Shown here piece after piece: positions 33,884-47,511 of a DNA stretch of 64,000 bases. Both the position numbers and the translations under genes were made by a program. How positions within the stretch are numbered: the stretch's first letter is position 1; the number at the start of each line of letters is the position of its first letter. Location of the stretch: the NCBI RefSeq assembly GCF_029227915.1, contig NC_079884.1:558001-622000 (forward strand). Direction: 5' to 3'. The stretch comes from Hydractinia symbiolongicarpus. Taxonomy: Eukaryota; Cnidaria; Hydrozoa; Anthoathecata; Hydractiniidae. The notes beneath the pieces were generated by a model. It did not search any database. It was given only the letters and a program-made list of their open reading frames with translations, and was not told the DNA's origin.

Positions 33884-34259
33884 GTAAGCATCGCCATTTG
33901 TGGTTATGTCACAATCTAAGTTTGGTGAACTTCCAAGTATGTATATTGATGTATATTTTTTATCCCCTTTAGTTACTATCGCTTCATTAACAAACTATTA
34001 GTGTAGAAAATTTAAAAAATAAATAAATAAAAATGAATACTTTTGACCTTCGTTTAATTTCAAAAATAGTAAATTTACTTAAAACAATTTTTCGTCTGTA
34101 GGATACCTTTTTTTTTCAAGGTGATTGTCTACAAAATAATTCAGAGTAATATGAAGCTGAAACTACAGTAGTGTACATTGTATGTCCATTATTTCATAAA
34201 GGAAAGAATTTTGCAATTGATTGCAATACGCATTTACTGAAAAGTTGCAATTGATGTTG

Positions 34260-34294
34260 TTCATCTGTCAATACTCTCAGTATTGACAGATGAA
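34260..34294. repeat. Perfect 16-bp inverted repeat with 3-nt loop
   Basis: Arms 34260-34275 and 34279-34294 (TTCATCTGTCAATACT and its complement) are separated by CTC. The very short loop makes a tight hairpin. No adjacent element ends identified. Confidence 0.95.
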
Positions 34295-35591
34295 TAAATA
34301 ATAGTAGTTTTGATGTTCTCAAAAATAATTACTTTGGGAAAAGTGCGAGACGTTACGTGCTTAGGTAAGTAGGTACTAGACCTACTTGACACGCCAATGA
34401 CATGTTGACGGTGTAGTAGCCATGCTGTGTGAGACTGACGTAAGCACAACAACATTAGTGGTCTACTCGTGGAATTGCTCGTCAACAGTAATATCCCTAG
34501 TTTATAAAATAAAATGTATGCGAAGGAAGTTATCAGCAATATCCGGACTTAGCTGGGGTACTTACTTTACACTGAATTTGCATTTCTGAAATCTACTTAG
34601 AATGATCCCCTTGTGGCGAGATGTCCATGGAAAGACTCACCAATAGCGGCATTAATGAACAACCAACAAAAAATTTTTTTAATGCCACCTTTGCGGGGAC
34701 TCCCCCAAAAGATGTTGTTTTGATTAGGTACATTGGCGGTGCTGGATTATATTTAAATATATAAAACTGGTTTTAACAAGGGGCATTTCATATGTCTCTA
34801 TGCATTTATATATTTTACAAAAAAAATACCCACTCTCTGGTTTGTGACATGTTATTGCCTAATTTTGAGACTGCAACTTGAATACATCCTAAATAAACAC
34901 ATCCTAGATAAATAAATTTTCGCGGCCATAGACAATGGTATCATTAAGGGAAAATGTTACATTTTATAAAAATTTCCGTGCTGGACATGACTTTTTAAAC
35001 GTATGAGTATCTAGTATGTCTAGAACAATGTCAACATTTGTTTAATAAATTTACAATAACCACAATGAATAAACTATGTATGTATGCCTTGATTTACTTG
35101 AGATATGTTCTACCAATAATCGAATAAAATCCAGAGTGCTTATTTGAAATTAACGATTTTAGAGCAGTTATTGACTGTAGTGTTCTTTATAAGCTCTTAT
35201 AAATTTTATATAAAAATTTTTGCTGAATAAAAGGGTTTTTTTTATTATGACTTTCAAATATTGTAAATCTATGATCATATTACGAGAGTCGTGATATGTG
35301 TTAGGTACGTGTAATTTTTTTGCTTTGTGGCGTTCAACCTATAATTATAGGATGTGCGTTGCTTTCATTAAAAATCTTATAATCAGATGTGACCCTACTT
35401 ACTTACTAATTAGGGCCTCGTGCAATTGAGCTCTGGCGTCATTTTGATACGTCGTTAAAGTCAATTACTTTAATGAATTTGAATTTAGGTCTCGAGTTAT
35501 TTGTTTAAAAATAAAATAATTTTTTTCTTCTTGTTATTCGATACACAAAAAGTATAAATGGAATAAAAATTTTACAGGGATATATTATTAG
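34295..35591. other. Non-coding stretch, no gene recognised
   Basis: AT-rich, with no domain-bearing ORF. The 92-codon minus frame at 34261-34539 overlaps the hairpin and shows no family resemblance. Confidence 0.35.
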
Positions 35592-35874
35592 GAACATGTA
35601 ATTAAAGGGAAGTTTTACACAATGTGTACCGGTACGCTTAACAATCAACGTAAGTCGGCTTCAATTAATGTCACCCTCCAACCTCTTCAACCGTGTGTTA
35701 AAAGAAGCTCTCTTAAAGATGCCAAACAATGCTGCAATCACAAAATGCTAGAAACAGGCATCTATTACTACCTCTGTCAATCTCGTCACTTTCAGTGTGA
35801 CATCATTCTGAACGTCTCATTTTGTGTAACCGCAGCAAATGCTTTGGGTCAAAGATCAGGCGTCAGATTTAAAT
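35592..35874 (+). CDS. Possible exon of a fibronectin-III / cytokine-receptor-like protein (weak)
   Basis: An open stretch encodes a cysteine-containing segment that ends in SFCVTAANALGQRSGVRFK. That ending resembles the terminal strands of fibronectin type III or class I cytokine-receptor domains (V.A.NALG..S). It is preceded by CTGTLNN and INVTLQPLQPC, which also suits such a domain. A consensus donor GTATGT follows at 35875. The acceptor (TTATTAG at 35586-35590) is weak, and I found no partner exons. It could equally be a chance ORF or a relic. Confidence 0.22.
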
Positions 35875-35888
35875 GTATGTTGATTTAG

Positions 35889-38800
35889 GTGGCGCGTGTA
35901 GTGAATTATTTCTTGACATCATTTAGAACGCAATTCAGAGCCTCTGTTCTTAATTTAAAAGATCTTTTTCAAATTTTGTATTTCAAGGAAGTTTAGTTTA
36001 CTGTTTCATTTTTGAATTTAGGGTGACTAAATTCTGTATGTATTTAATTAAACCTCAGAAAGTTTTGGGATAATAGCTTTATGGTCAGAACTTTCATTTG
36101 AGACTTTTCAGGTCACGCCTTGATTTAGGTAGAGGTCGGCGGTCTTTTTAATTAGGCATCACTTTTGTTAAACATGTGATTTAGTGTTCTTTTTATTGGA
36201 ATTTATGACGAAAAATCTTTTGGGGAAAAATGTTTACTTGGCAGGGGTATCGTAATTTTGAGACATGTGTTCGAATATAAAAAATAGCTGACATCCATGT
36301 AAGAGTGTTGTATTGTTTTTTATTGGTTAAATTTTGACTACCAGTTTGTTGTCAAGGTGTTGTCAAGGATAGATACGGGTGTTAGGAATAAAACTTTGGG
36401 ATTTTCGATCCATGGGGATGATGTCCTTTTTGATTCTAGTAAGACGAACTTTTTTCTTTTTTCTTTACAACGGTTATTTTTTTATGCGGTATTGTACAAA
36501 TGCACCGAGTCAAGTTTCTTGAAAGTGGCAAGTATTGTTTAGAAGCCTTCAACGGTTATACATACGATCTATACATACGACATTTTTCTTTCTTTCTATG
36601 AAACATACTAGAAATTATAGGTAGTATTCATTTGTTATACATAAGCCCAAATTCTGACAAAAAGTTTATCTTTTATAGATTGCATAGCCACTTGCAATGC
36701 ACAAGCTCTCGGAATATAATGGTTCATTTAAACAAGGTAAAAAATTGGATTTGCCATTGATGGAGTTTAAATTATGACAGATCTGATAAATGCTTTACTT
36801 AATAATTGATGGAGGTGTAGCTAAAATTTTAATTGGCACTGTTAGAATGTAATTGAGGTTGAAGTTAAATTTCTGGAAAGGCTAATGTTGTCACTATATA
36901 TGTCTAAATTTTTAAATAATAGACAATAAAGAAAAAAAGGAGGAGACATTACTGTTATTAACAAACCATAAAAATTATTTCTTGTGCATCAATAGCACTT
37001 TACTATTTAGGAATCAGTAGCGTTGAAAGCAAAACACCTCTGTGCGCAACATCCATTAAATTGTAATTTCTATTAAATATATTTTTAGGACAAGATACTT
37101 ATTACTATTATACAATGGTTAAAAATTTATCGTTTTGCATACAACCAAAAAACAGGTCAGAACATTTAGCCCTAGTTAGCTCAAGTCATTCTGACGCACG
37201 GTCTAGTGGTCAACCTTAAAAAATAGAGCGTTTTGTGTCTGTAACAAGGTTCCAGAACATTTTGAACGCATAAAGAAAGTAATTCAATGGCGAGAAGCTT
37301 TTCTTGTTTTTGGAGTCCTTTCTAATTCTTGATCTATTAACTTCAACCTTTTCAATGTGGTTTTGACTTATTGATTCTTTGGCACCGAAAAAAAAATATT
37401 AAGTAAAACATCAGGAATGATGCTACTCTTCAACTGCGTTGCATCTTAAGTGGGAGATACGCATAACATTGCTCTAACTTGCTTTGACGATCCCTTACAA
37501 TAATATTCAATAATATTCAAAGCCTTTTTGTTAAACTAATACCATTCCATAACTCATATTAAAAAGTAGGACGTGCAAAGTGAAATATAAAAGATATATT
37601 GATAGTGTTTTACTAAACGCAACCTTATATCCTGTCCCAAGAATAAATGTTTAAATTGTTATTGTAGCTAAATATGGTGGTGCTGAAAGACGTGTGTGTT
37701 GACTTGTCGACAAAGAATGCTGTGTTATACTTAACCAATTATACATCATGATGAATAGTGCATTTGATGAGGAAAATAGATTTTATGGTTGTTTAATGGT
37801 TACATAAAATTTCTTGCACTTTTTCTCTGACTGCGAATTATTTATCGTTTTGTAAAACGTACACGCAACAACTTATTCAAGTCTTAAACATGGCTTTAAC
37901 CTGCAACGAATCAAAATAAATTTAGAAAGGAACACTCGATTTTCATGGATCGAAATATGGAGAAGTTTAAGGGAAAGATTCAATTAAATAAAAACTTCGC
38001 GTCCGTCTTTACTGTAATTTCAAACAAGTTATCCACGTCTCTATCAAACATTTTTTCGCGTTTAAACATGTTGCCTTTTATAGTGTCCTGGAAATTTACT
38101 GACAATCAGTTTATTATATTATTTGTAATGGTTATTGTAAAGAATACATATTAAAAATTAATTCTGGTTCATATTATACACACCATTCTACGCTAAATTA
38201 TTATCTAAGGCATTTAAGAAAAAATAGAGGAGAAGATTAAATCAATATTTGAATGAATATTATCTGCTGAAAAATACTTGGTACGTAAGTCGATAAAATC
38301 CAGTAAAAGTCATATGTGTAAACAATGGAAGGCGAATATATAGGCTATTGGCAATTTCCCTATCGCGAATCTAGCTATGAACCGGACATAAGTTAGTGAC
38401 AAGAGGGTGCGCTCCGAACTTTTTAAGGCAGAATTTTAGGTTGTTTATTAACATTGAAAATCTTACACGTAACGAATTTTCTAGTTTCCAGATTTTTCGC
38501 ATCTTTCTACACTGTGAAGCGGATTGCTCCATAATGCAAATATTGCGGAAAGTGAAGATGCTGAAATAAATCCAAATTATTCGCCAAGGGATGCTGTTTG
38601 GATATCCACTTTTCTCTTTTGTTACAATCTATGAAAAAAAGATCTTTTATCTTATAAAATTTGGGTAAAATACTTATCTAAGTAACGGATCCTACTTCCT
38701 CCTGCTGATATCTGTAACCAAAAAAAGTTACATGCATTTCCTTCGTTTTGATTAAATTTTTTCAATATATAAACTAGTCCTGGATTGTGGTGAAGGGGCA

Positions 38801-40244
38801 GTGTCGGTATGAAACTTTGCAGTAGAAGTAAACACGCATAAGCTATAAGTGCGTGTGAACAGTCGTACAGCATGTCTAGATAATGTATTTACAAGATAGT
38901 TGAAATAGCGAATAACATCAATGCAACGACTTACCCGAAAAACAGAAACACACTGCTGATTGAGTTAAACATAATCTCTAAGATCGGTATGGAAAACATT
39001 TCTGTACTTTTGTTAAGTATTATATCCTTTTTTATATTCTCTAATAAAAAGATTTAGTATAGCTAAGAACCCTTCTTTTCAAAAATCTCTATAAGTGGCA
39101 CATTTTAAGTTTTTATGAAAAAGTCCAAGTAAGATGGAGATTCGGTTACAGACCTGTGGGGTTAGCTAATTAAAAAAAAAACATAAGGAAAACACCTCCT
39201 CGTTGAAACTGACGAAAGCATTGTTTTAACTTTTATTGTAACCAATATTCTCCACTATATTTATTAGCTGTCCTTCAGACTGCGATGTTTTCATACAAGT
39301 TGCGTCATCATATAGCCTTCATTGCGTTATATCTAAATGAACACAATAAACTCCTGTTATTCCAGGTATTAAGCTTCCAAAAAGCTCATTTAGTACCATT
39401 TTGGCTTCTATGAGCGTCTTTAAGGTTGGATGTCGAAATATTAATCCAAGAATAACCACAATGTGTCATATTAAACATCAAACCAGACTCATTCATTTTT
39501 CAACAATAGAGGCTTCTTTCCAAATTCATACAACTACAAAAAAATATCGTAATTCCGCAGGATTTGGTAGCCATTATGGCTATTTTGAACAAAAACATCA
39601 TCACTATTACGTCAAAGCAAATCTGCGGCTAAGAAAGAAAGCAATCAGCTGTGTCTTATTTTTTGCTACTTTAGAGTGTAATGTTGACAAAAATATACTA
39701 TTTGTCAACATTTACGCTAATAATAAGAGGCCATCTGTTCAAGACAGGCTGCTACCCTTCGCCTGCATCAATTTTTGTAGGACAAGCGGCTCCAACTAAT
39801 CGATCTTGCTGATTTATTCCAAATACACTAAACTCAAAGCTTCAATCTGACTTTTATTCCTCATGTTGAGCTTTGTATCTTTTGGGACAGGAAATATAAG
39901 ATCATAAGCCGACATCATTGCCTTTACAGTACTATTATTTTGAAAAAATGACTAAATGAATTCCGTAATTTGATTTCCTCTCTTGTCACTGTAACAAGCG
40001 AAAAAAGCTTTCACTGTCCCATTTGAATAAACGATACTTTGTGCAACATTTGGTGTTTAGGTATAATTCCATTTTGTCTGAGCTTTTACGCTCTCTATTT
40101 CTAAAGTAGGAAATGGAGGAAGGAAGGGATTTTTGCACAAATGTAATATGTCTTGAAGTCCATCCAGAAACACATTAATTATGCGATAGAAGTGTGGGTA
40201 TTACGTTTATTTTATTTATAAATTGAGGGATATATTGTATTGTA
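35889..40244. other. Gene-poor stretch
   Basis: AT-rich DNA. The only open frame with any resemblance to protein is the one at 39410-39799 (listed separately). Others are short and without splice-site or domain support. Confidence 0.35.
39410..39799 (+). pseudogene. Possible LINE endonuclease remnant (weak)
   Basis: A 130-codon frame contains NILFVNIYANNKRPSVQDRL, resembling the (L.)NIYAPN block of apurinic-type LINE endonucleases. An upstream KYRNSAGFGS could correspond to the N-S-x-G-V block. The rest does not match convincingly and no reverse transcriptase follows. It could be a decayed LINE 5' fragment. Confidence 0.25.
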
Positions 40245-40412
40245 TCACCTTGTAATCCCGTCACAGTTTGTAATTCAATCCCACTTTGTAATCCAATTTT
40301 TTTATACTTTGTAATCGCATCGCAATTTGTAATCCTTTTTTGTCGCTATTTTTAATCCCAAACCTATCGCAATTTTCAATCCTTTCATAACGCACTTTGT
40401 AATCCCCAACCA
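40245..40412. repeat. Minisatellite based on ACTTTGTAATCCC
   Basis: About eight diverged units of roughly 20 bp share (C/G)CAATTTGTAATCC or CACTTTGTAATCC. No coding potential. Confidence 0.8.
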
Positions 40413-40699
40413 AGTGCTATAGAATTACTAAGTGTGGCAAAATTGGCCGGATCAAAAGTGATACATGCATAACTATGAAGAACATAATTTTGCCTAACTG
40501 TTTTAAGCTATTTTATTTGTTAATATTTTTGACCAATTTTTAGTTACCAGCTAAAGACATTTATTTGCCATTAGAGCTAAGTAGGCAGTTTGCAACCAAT
40601 TTACATCTATATTTGACTATTTTTTCGTCTTTCTCAATCTTTAACTAGCTAACCATCTGAAATTTACTTGCATGCTATATGTACCATATTTATTCATGC

Positions 40700-41500
40700 A
40701 GCAGGAGATTGTCTCATTTTGGAGGAAAGAATACGGAAGGAGAAACAACTCTTTTAATTCTATTGAAACACTGCGTGAGGTTCTAGCAGGTGTCTGTATA
40801 GAAACTTAATTTGAAATTCTGGCGGTTGTGTGACTAAATTATTCGTGAATAACAATTCGCAACTATGATTGGTTATAAAAACAATTAGATAATTTGATGA
40901 TGAATTTGATGATAATACCAAAACAAGAAGCCACATTGAAATTGGTAAAATTTCTTTTGTTCTTATGTTAACATAATTAGCGAAGAAGCGCGTGCTCGAC
41001 ACTTTCGTAAACAAAAAGAAAAAGTTTATATCTCGTTTTAAAACGACGTTCTGTTATAAGAAGTTATTTCTTTAGTTAGAATAAACATTAATCCAGCACA
41101 CATTTTGTCGGCACTCGTCCGGCGCATATCTATCTATATTGTTTTTCATGATCAAAGTGGTATACTCAAGCCTGCAAAAATAGGTTTATATCATGGTTAA
41201 ACGCTTATTTCCAAACGTATTGTTGAAGTTTTTAACAGCAATGTTTACCGACTTATATTAGGCACACTTTCCATACAAATATCACGTGCCTGCAGCGTGT
41301 TACAGTCAGATTTTAATAGAAAAAAGTTAGCCCCTATTAAAGGAGAATATGGAATTTGATCATTTTTTTGCGAAAAAGACTCGGTCGAGCACCTCACGCA
41401 CTGATTCTTTTGAAATTAAAAACAATAGAAAATTCAATACATTTAAAGCATACAGAAATGAAGTTGTTTCTCCTTCCGTATTCTTTCCTCCAAGGTCTCA
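40700..41500. mobile_element. Fold-back element with a perfect 32-bp core inverted repeat
   Basis: Positions 40719-40750 and 41462-41493 are exact reverse complements over 32 bp (arm starts TTGGAGGAAAGAATACGG). Outward and inward similarity extends the arms (GTGCGTGAGGT-type words at about 40771-40782 and 41393-41402). The roughly 700-bp interior has no transposase. The arms are the youngest-looking inverted repeat of this size in the window. Confidence 0.75.
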
Positions 41501-44500
41501 TAGATAAAATTTGCTTAGCTGTTGGAGTTCTCTTTACCGAAAAATAAAATTTCTGCTGTCGCGTAGAGAGCCAAGTCATGCAGGCTGGCCAATTAATGCT
41601 TACTGGTAAAATTGGTTTTTTTCCTTCGGCTGAAAAGCCATCTTTTTGCTTATTTGGTGGAGTAAGCACAAATTCAATATTTTCGCAAATTTTTTCGACA
41701 AAAATTTTTTACAATATTTCAGCTCAACTTTAGTATTGAAAACTAAAACGCGGTTATTAACGAAAGTTTTACTGATTTTCAATATTTAACATTACGTTTT
41801 CTTTGTTAACTATTAGCTACGTATTTATTTAAAACAAACAAACGAAATACTTTTACATTGATCATTTTTTACTGTCATCATACTGTAACGAACATAAAGA
41901 ACACGATGTTTTTTATCTGCACGAGAAGTTGATATGTTAAAGCATAATGTCCCACATGATAACCTTTTTGATTAAGCTTCTGTGAATAATATAGTTTTTC
42001 CAGGATAACGTATGTCGTTACAGCTTAGCTGAACATTGGAAACGTGGCTATTGATTGATTTATCGAAAGCAAATCTCAAACAAAATTACACAGCTTACAA
42101 CAGACAGCATATTCTTAGTAATCAAAAAAGCAGTGTCTTGAAAAAAATTATACTTAATATGGAAAAAACATATCCAATTTCTTTGCGTCTTTGATGTTGA
42201 AAGGTAATATGGGTAACAAATGAAACTAACTATATAAAGTCCGACACTTTGATTAATTTATTTCGCAATTAGTTAAATGATTGGTGTCAAGTTTTATGCA
42301 GTTGAACAATTCTTATATTTATTTTCGGCAGTAGTCGCTGTTTTAGGATTCATGACCATTGGCACCACTTAATTTCGTGATGCATATTCATGCATACTTG
42401 TTGTACTATCATAAACATTGACAAAGGGATATGACGAGCAGCAATCCGCCACATGGCTACACACATGACAAAGATAAAAGTACGGTTTATTGAATAGCAA
42501 TCAAGTTAACTCAAATGCATTTAACGAAGGTCTTTATCAATCAGAAACAGTCTAATATTTTGGAACATGAAAAAAATGCAAGGATCTGCGCAAAACTTGA
42601 AACTAAAGAAATGATTCCTCTCGCCAGGATGTACAAAAACTCCATTTTAATTATGTTAATTAATATTGGTACAAGTTGGGACGCAAGGTAACGCTTATTA
42701 TTCTCATGGGCTGGACGTTTCGGCACTTTAGTTTAAATTACTCATCAAACAATACTTATAAAAATTCGTAAAAATCATATGTAATTATCTGTTTGAGCGT
42801 GCAGTTCCTTTTATGGTACAATATCCTCCAAAAGCAAAAAAGTTGTTTTGGTCATCTACCAAAATAGACACATTAGTTAACTAACTTCGTTTCGGCAGAA
42901 AGTTCGGCGACCGTTTGATGTTTCCTTAGATAACTTCCCGGAAAGCTGTATTTAAGTTTAGTTATCAGTCAAAAAGGGTAATAAGTCATGTTCGATTGCA
43001 TGACATAATCGAACATTCTAATATCAAATGGTAAAAAACTAGAATGGTGTCTGTGTAATTGTGCCGGATTTGTACAGCACGTAAAAGACATTGAGTTATT
43101 ATTATGGTAAATCAGGTCATCTAATTAACATGTTAATTGAAAGTCGGTGTGTTTGAAGTGAAAAGTTCACGCTAAAATAAAGGCAGAGGTTTAATGAAAT
43201 TAGAAAGTTCTTCGAGGAAGCTGCTAATTGCAATTTTAAAGTTTAAAAGAATAAAAAAAAGGTTTACTGTATTTTCAAGCGGGCAATACGGGTTTTTAGG
43301 CATTTTTATTGGCTTGACGACAGGCCAGTCATTGCACCGACAACCTCGTAAGCTCGGTCGGTACTTAGACCTCAGGCGATATTTTGCAGTACAGCCCGGG
43401 GTAATCAGTTATTATTGTATTATTAATCACACAAAATCTGTATTAAAGTACCAAACTTTCCGTCTGTGATCTGAAGGTGGTAGCTGGGTGTAGCGGCGGA
43501 TGAATTTCATGGATTTTCACGTTTTTATTATTTGTGATTTAATAATACCCTTAGTATTCTAATGACTGTGGCTTAGTTCCATTGTAGTTTAGGAGGGACA
43601 TATACCGTTTCTTTAATTTGCTTCTCCACAACTAAATCAATTTGAGTTGTGGTCGAAAAATGGTTTGAATGGAGGAGTTTCAACTTTCATTGTAAGTGCG
43701 TTACAGATGAAATGGAGAATTAATTTTCTGACATCCAGTCACAAACCACTTTTCTTAGTCGTTAGTAACTTTCCAGGGTACATAGTTGTTAGCAAAGATA
43801 ATGTTTTAGTATTATACAATTTGGCAATCTCGGCAAAATGAGTGATTAATTATTTTTATTTTTTAAGTATTTTTATTTGTTGTCAATGTTTTCCCTTGCA
43901 TAAAAGAAGCCGAACTCCAACTAGAATTTCCGCTCAGCTGATAAATCGCCACGTTCACATTAAATTAGAAGTACTGAATGTTTTTTTATTTTCATTTACA
44001 GTGGGTGGTGATTTGTGAAAGAAAAACTAAGGAAAAGAGAACTCACAAGAAGTTATTGTTATAAAAATTACAGTTCTACTTCCTTAGTCATTTCGGCACT
44101 TTTGACTTTAATAACGATTTAATTTCGTATCCGGTCGTTGCTATAAATGTACCTGACTACTCCTTGACTCATATCGCAACCAAAAAAAATATGAGCAATA
44201 TTTGAAGTATGCTACTAACAATAACAACAAAAAATACCAAAAATAACAACAACAATAACAACAAGGATAAAAAAATAATAGAAAAAGCGATAAGACACAC
44301 GTTATATAATTTTTATATAATTTTAAGATGCACAATGGTCTCCTTAGAGTACAACATCAACAAAGCCGAAAAATTTTTTGCTACTAATTTTTAATTTGGA
44401 AAGTCTGGATCCCGTGTCGGTGATTATAACCGGTGGCCGTTAGGGTTGGTGTATTTATTATATAAAATAATATCAAAACACTTTAGTGTTACGGAATATG

Positions 44501-47500
44501 TTTGAAAACATTAGACCCAGGCATTGTCGCCACTGAGTCATTGTGATTATGTATATAAACATATTCTGCCAAATTTTGAATTTAAAAATAATAGTTTTCT
44601 TTCGTTATTTGCATTGAAAGCATTTTTCATGCGTTGTCATGAGTTTCGGTAGTTGCTTTCTAGATGTGCTGTATGCCTTTGACGTTTGTGTTAATAGGAA
44701 AGCGATATTATCTTGATAATAAGTCAATAGCCTCGCCTAGCTACTGTTCTTATAATGCGAGTTTGCGACTAAATATACAAAGAAACCAACGGCTATAATG
44801 CAGTATAACTTTCTTCGCGCAAAAGCAGTAAAGAAACAGAATGCTATGAAAATCAGTAGATATTTAAAAAATTAAAACAAGTTGCAAGTTCCACTCACCA
44901 AAATGTTTGTTTTTAAACATTCCATACAAATGACGCCTAAATTTAATAGGTCAGCGAACACGACAAACATTTAGTCCCGCGTCTTACTGTACATTTGTCT
45001 GGTCACTCTAATAAGGCTACAACTAACAAGTGTCATGGAAAGGTCAACACATGTTCAATCGCGTCATCAATGGCAATTTGTTGATACAGAGAAATGCAAC
45101 ACTGATATTAAATGAACTCAGATAATAACTATGATCTTGTAGCGATGTATGTAATGAAACTTTTCTAGTAGTTAGAGCCCTCGCAAAATTGAATAAACCT
45201 TAAGAACACTTGCAAAGCAGGAAGTTTTATTTTTAATACACAATCCGTCTTTTGTTGCGCTGTCATACTGTTACAAAAAAGTTAGGTATTTGATTTGTCA
45301 TGAGCATTTAATTGCATCGTTTAGAGTTTTTAGCACTAATTAAACTTCCAATACCTGTAATAGATTCTAAAATTAAACATTAGAATTATCCTATAATTTT
45401 ATAATTGAATCAAATGCAATTCTGACCAGTAAACACAAGGAAACTAATTTCCAAATAATTAATTATGTGACGTATAAGATGCGATAACCAGATGCTAATC
45501 GCACCTGTCTCTGCTTTGTCACGTATACAAAGAACACTGCTTCCTGTTAAAATCGTTCTTTCCCCGCTACGACATATTTTCATTCTTTTCTATTTTTTTA
45601 GGACCTTGTATTAGTAACAGCAAATGCTATATTATTTGTTTAATCATGTAAATTTGTCAAATTACTAAAATCTGACATTTTTTGTCTCTCTTTCTTGTTT
45701 CCTTAACGTAGGAATAATTTATGCCAGAGTAATGTCTGGTCTTAAAATGAATCTGGTAGCGTGAGTGTCAATAAAGTTTTCGCCATTCTTTCTCCCTGAA
45801 TACAAACAAGCAAAACAACGTTAAAAACAGGAATTCAAAGAAACATTCAGTTACAGCAAATCACATGTAAACATAATTTCTTACAATATGTGATAGGAAA
45901 TTGATCATCATTATAATTTAATAAGTCGATCATTTGCCAGAAGCCCTTATTGCATGACTGTCGCCACATTTAAAGTAATTTCGCAATGTGGGTAAGTTTT
46001 TTTATCCGCTCCTTACAAAGTTATTAAGTACAGAACTTCTGAAATGTTTGTGATTGTAGGTCTTCATGTGGTTGTCAAAACCGTGAATTTCTAATTTCAT
46101 TGAAATATAAATTCAATTCAACAAAGGTATCTACACTATGAACATTAGCTACGTAAATCAGAAATTAGAAATGATGAAAATTGTTGGTGGTCTTCGAAAG
46201 TGTTTAAAAAGATGGTTGACTGTTCTTAAATCGTTTTATTTCAATCGTCATATTTCGTGAAAGAAATAACATAATAAATGTTTTTATAATTTAATTAACT
46301 CCATCACATTTTAAAGTTTAAAGAAAAAGCATATTTAATATACCAATGATAATGAACCTTCAACAGTAACAAAAATACGTTGAAACAAAATTATTTCAAG
46401 AAGAGATTTGACAATGTGGAAAAACGCGTACGTACTGACTAGCGTGTGTAATTTTTGCAGTTTAAAACTTTTGCAAAGTTAACTAGCTGTAAAAGGTCTT
46501 TTAAGCAAAAATATTGCTGCGGGTGAAAAACCTCAATAGAATACTTTTTGTCTCCAATATCGCCACTCTCCTTTTGATGATTTGACTATAAGAAAGTCAC
46601 ATTTTTAAATTCTTGACCAACCGCAAAACATATTTGAATAGTTTTGCGTCCCTTGCTTAAATAATACCTGGAATAATCATCTCCAAATAATACCAGTAAA
46701 AAGTTATCTTTATCGAGCCGCAAAATTAGACACGCAAAAACTAGTAATTCATTTACCAAATTTGATAAACACAACCTGTGATTTTTTTTTTCTGAGATTT
46801 TAAAACCTTTACTACCTTATTTACACGTATAACCTTTTCCCACGTGTTAAATTTCTCCACACATTGAGCAAATCTGAGTATTTTTTCTGCGAACTATTAT
46901 ATATTGGACTTAAGCTGTCTAATTTTTTGAAATTACATTTTACCGGTTGTCACTTTTTTAACTTGTAAAAGTTACAAAGTTTTATTCCTTTTTTCCTCTT
47001 AATAAACTAGCTTTTGCTAGAAATTCGTTAGAAACTAATTAATGAAATGTACTGACTGGCCTCCACTATATTATTAGTACAGCGCCACCACATAAATTTG
47101 TTACAGTAAAAATACTTCTGTTTACATGATTTCCGTTGTCGAAGTGTTATGCAATTAGATTGAAGTTATCTGGTTTTCCGTTGCTATGAGACTGTTTTTT
47201 TCTTCGTTTTTTTTAATTGGTAGAACGATTTTTTTATAATTTGAACAACAATCTGTTACAAGAAAATGTAACAGAATGTTTAAAAATACCAGAAGCATGA
47301 TGCACAAATATCTGCTTGATTTCATCGACAACATTGCACTTGGCAAGAGCTATATTCCCTTGTACATGCAATATCCAGTGTTTTTCCAGAAAAAAAATGC
47401 TTAATTTTACTCAACTTTGAAAAATGGTTGTTACGGCAAAAATTCGAGTTAAATAAACATTTTAAGGTGTGACTATAAGCGCGTGTAAAGTTATTCCCAG

Positions 47501-47511
47501 CACGAAGAGAG
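41501..47511. other. Gene-poor stretch, 6 kb
   Basis: AT-rich sequence with an AAC-rich low-complexity patch (44210-44280). I find no ORF with domain or splice support. Frames near 43194-43469 and 44141-44335 are short and compositionally biased. Confidence 0.4.

Noticed and set aside
44141-44394. Overlapping ORFs on both strands near 44.2 kb
   Set aside because: They translate an AAC/AAT-rich low-complexity patch.
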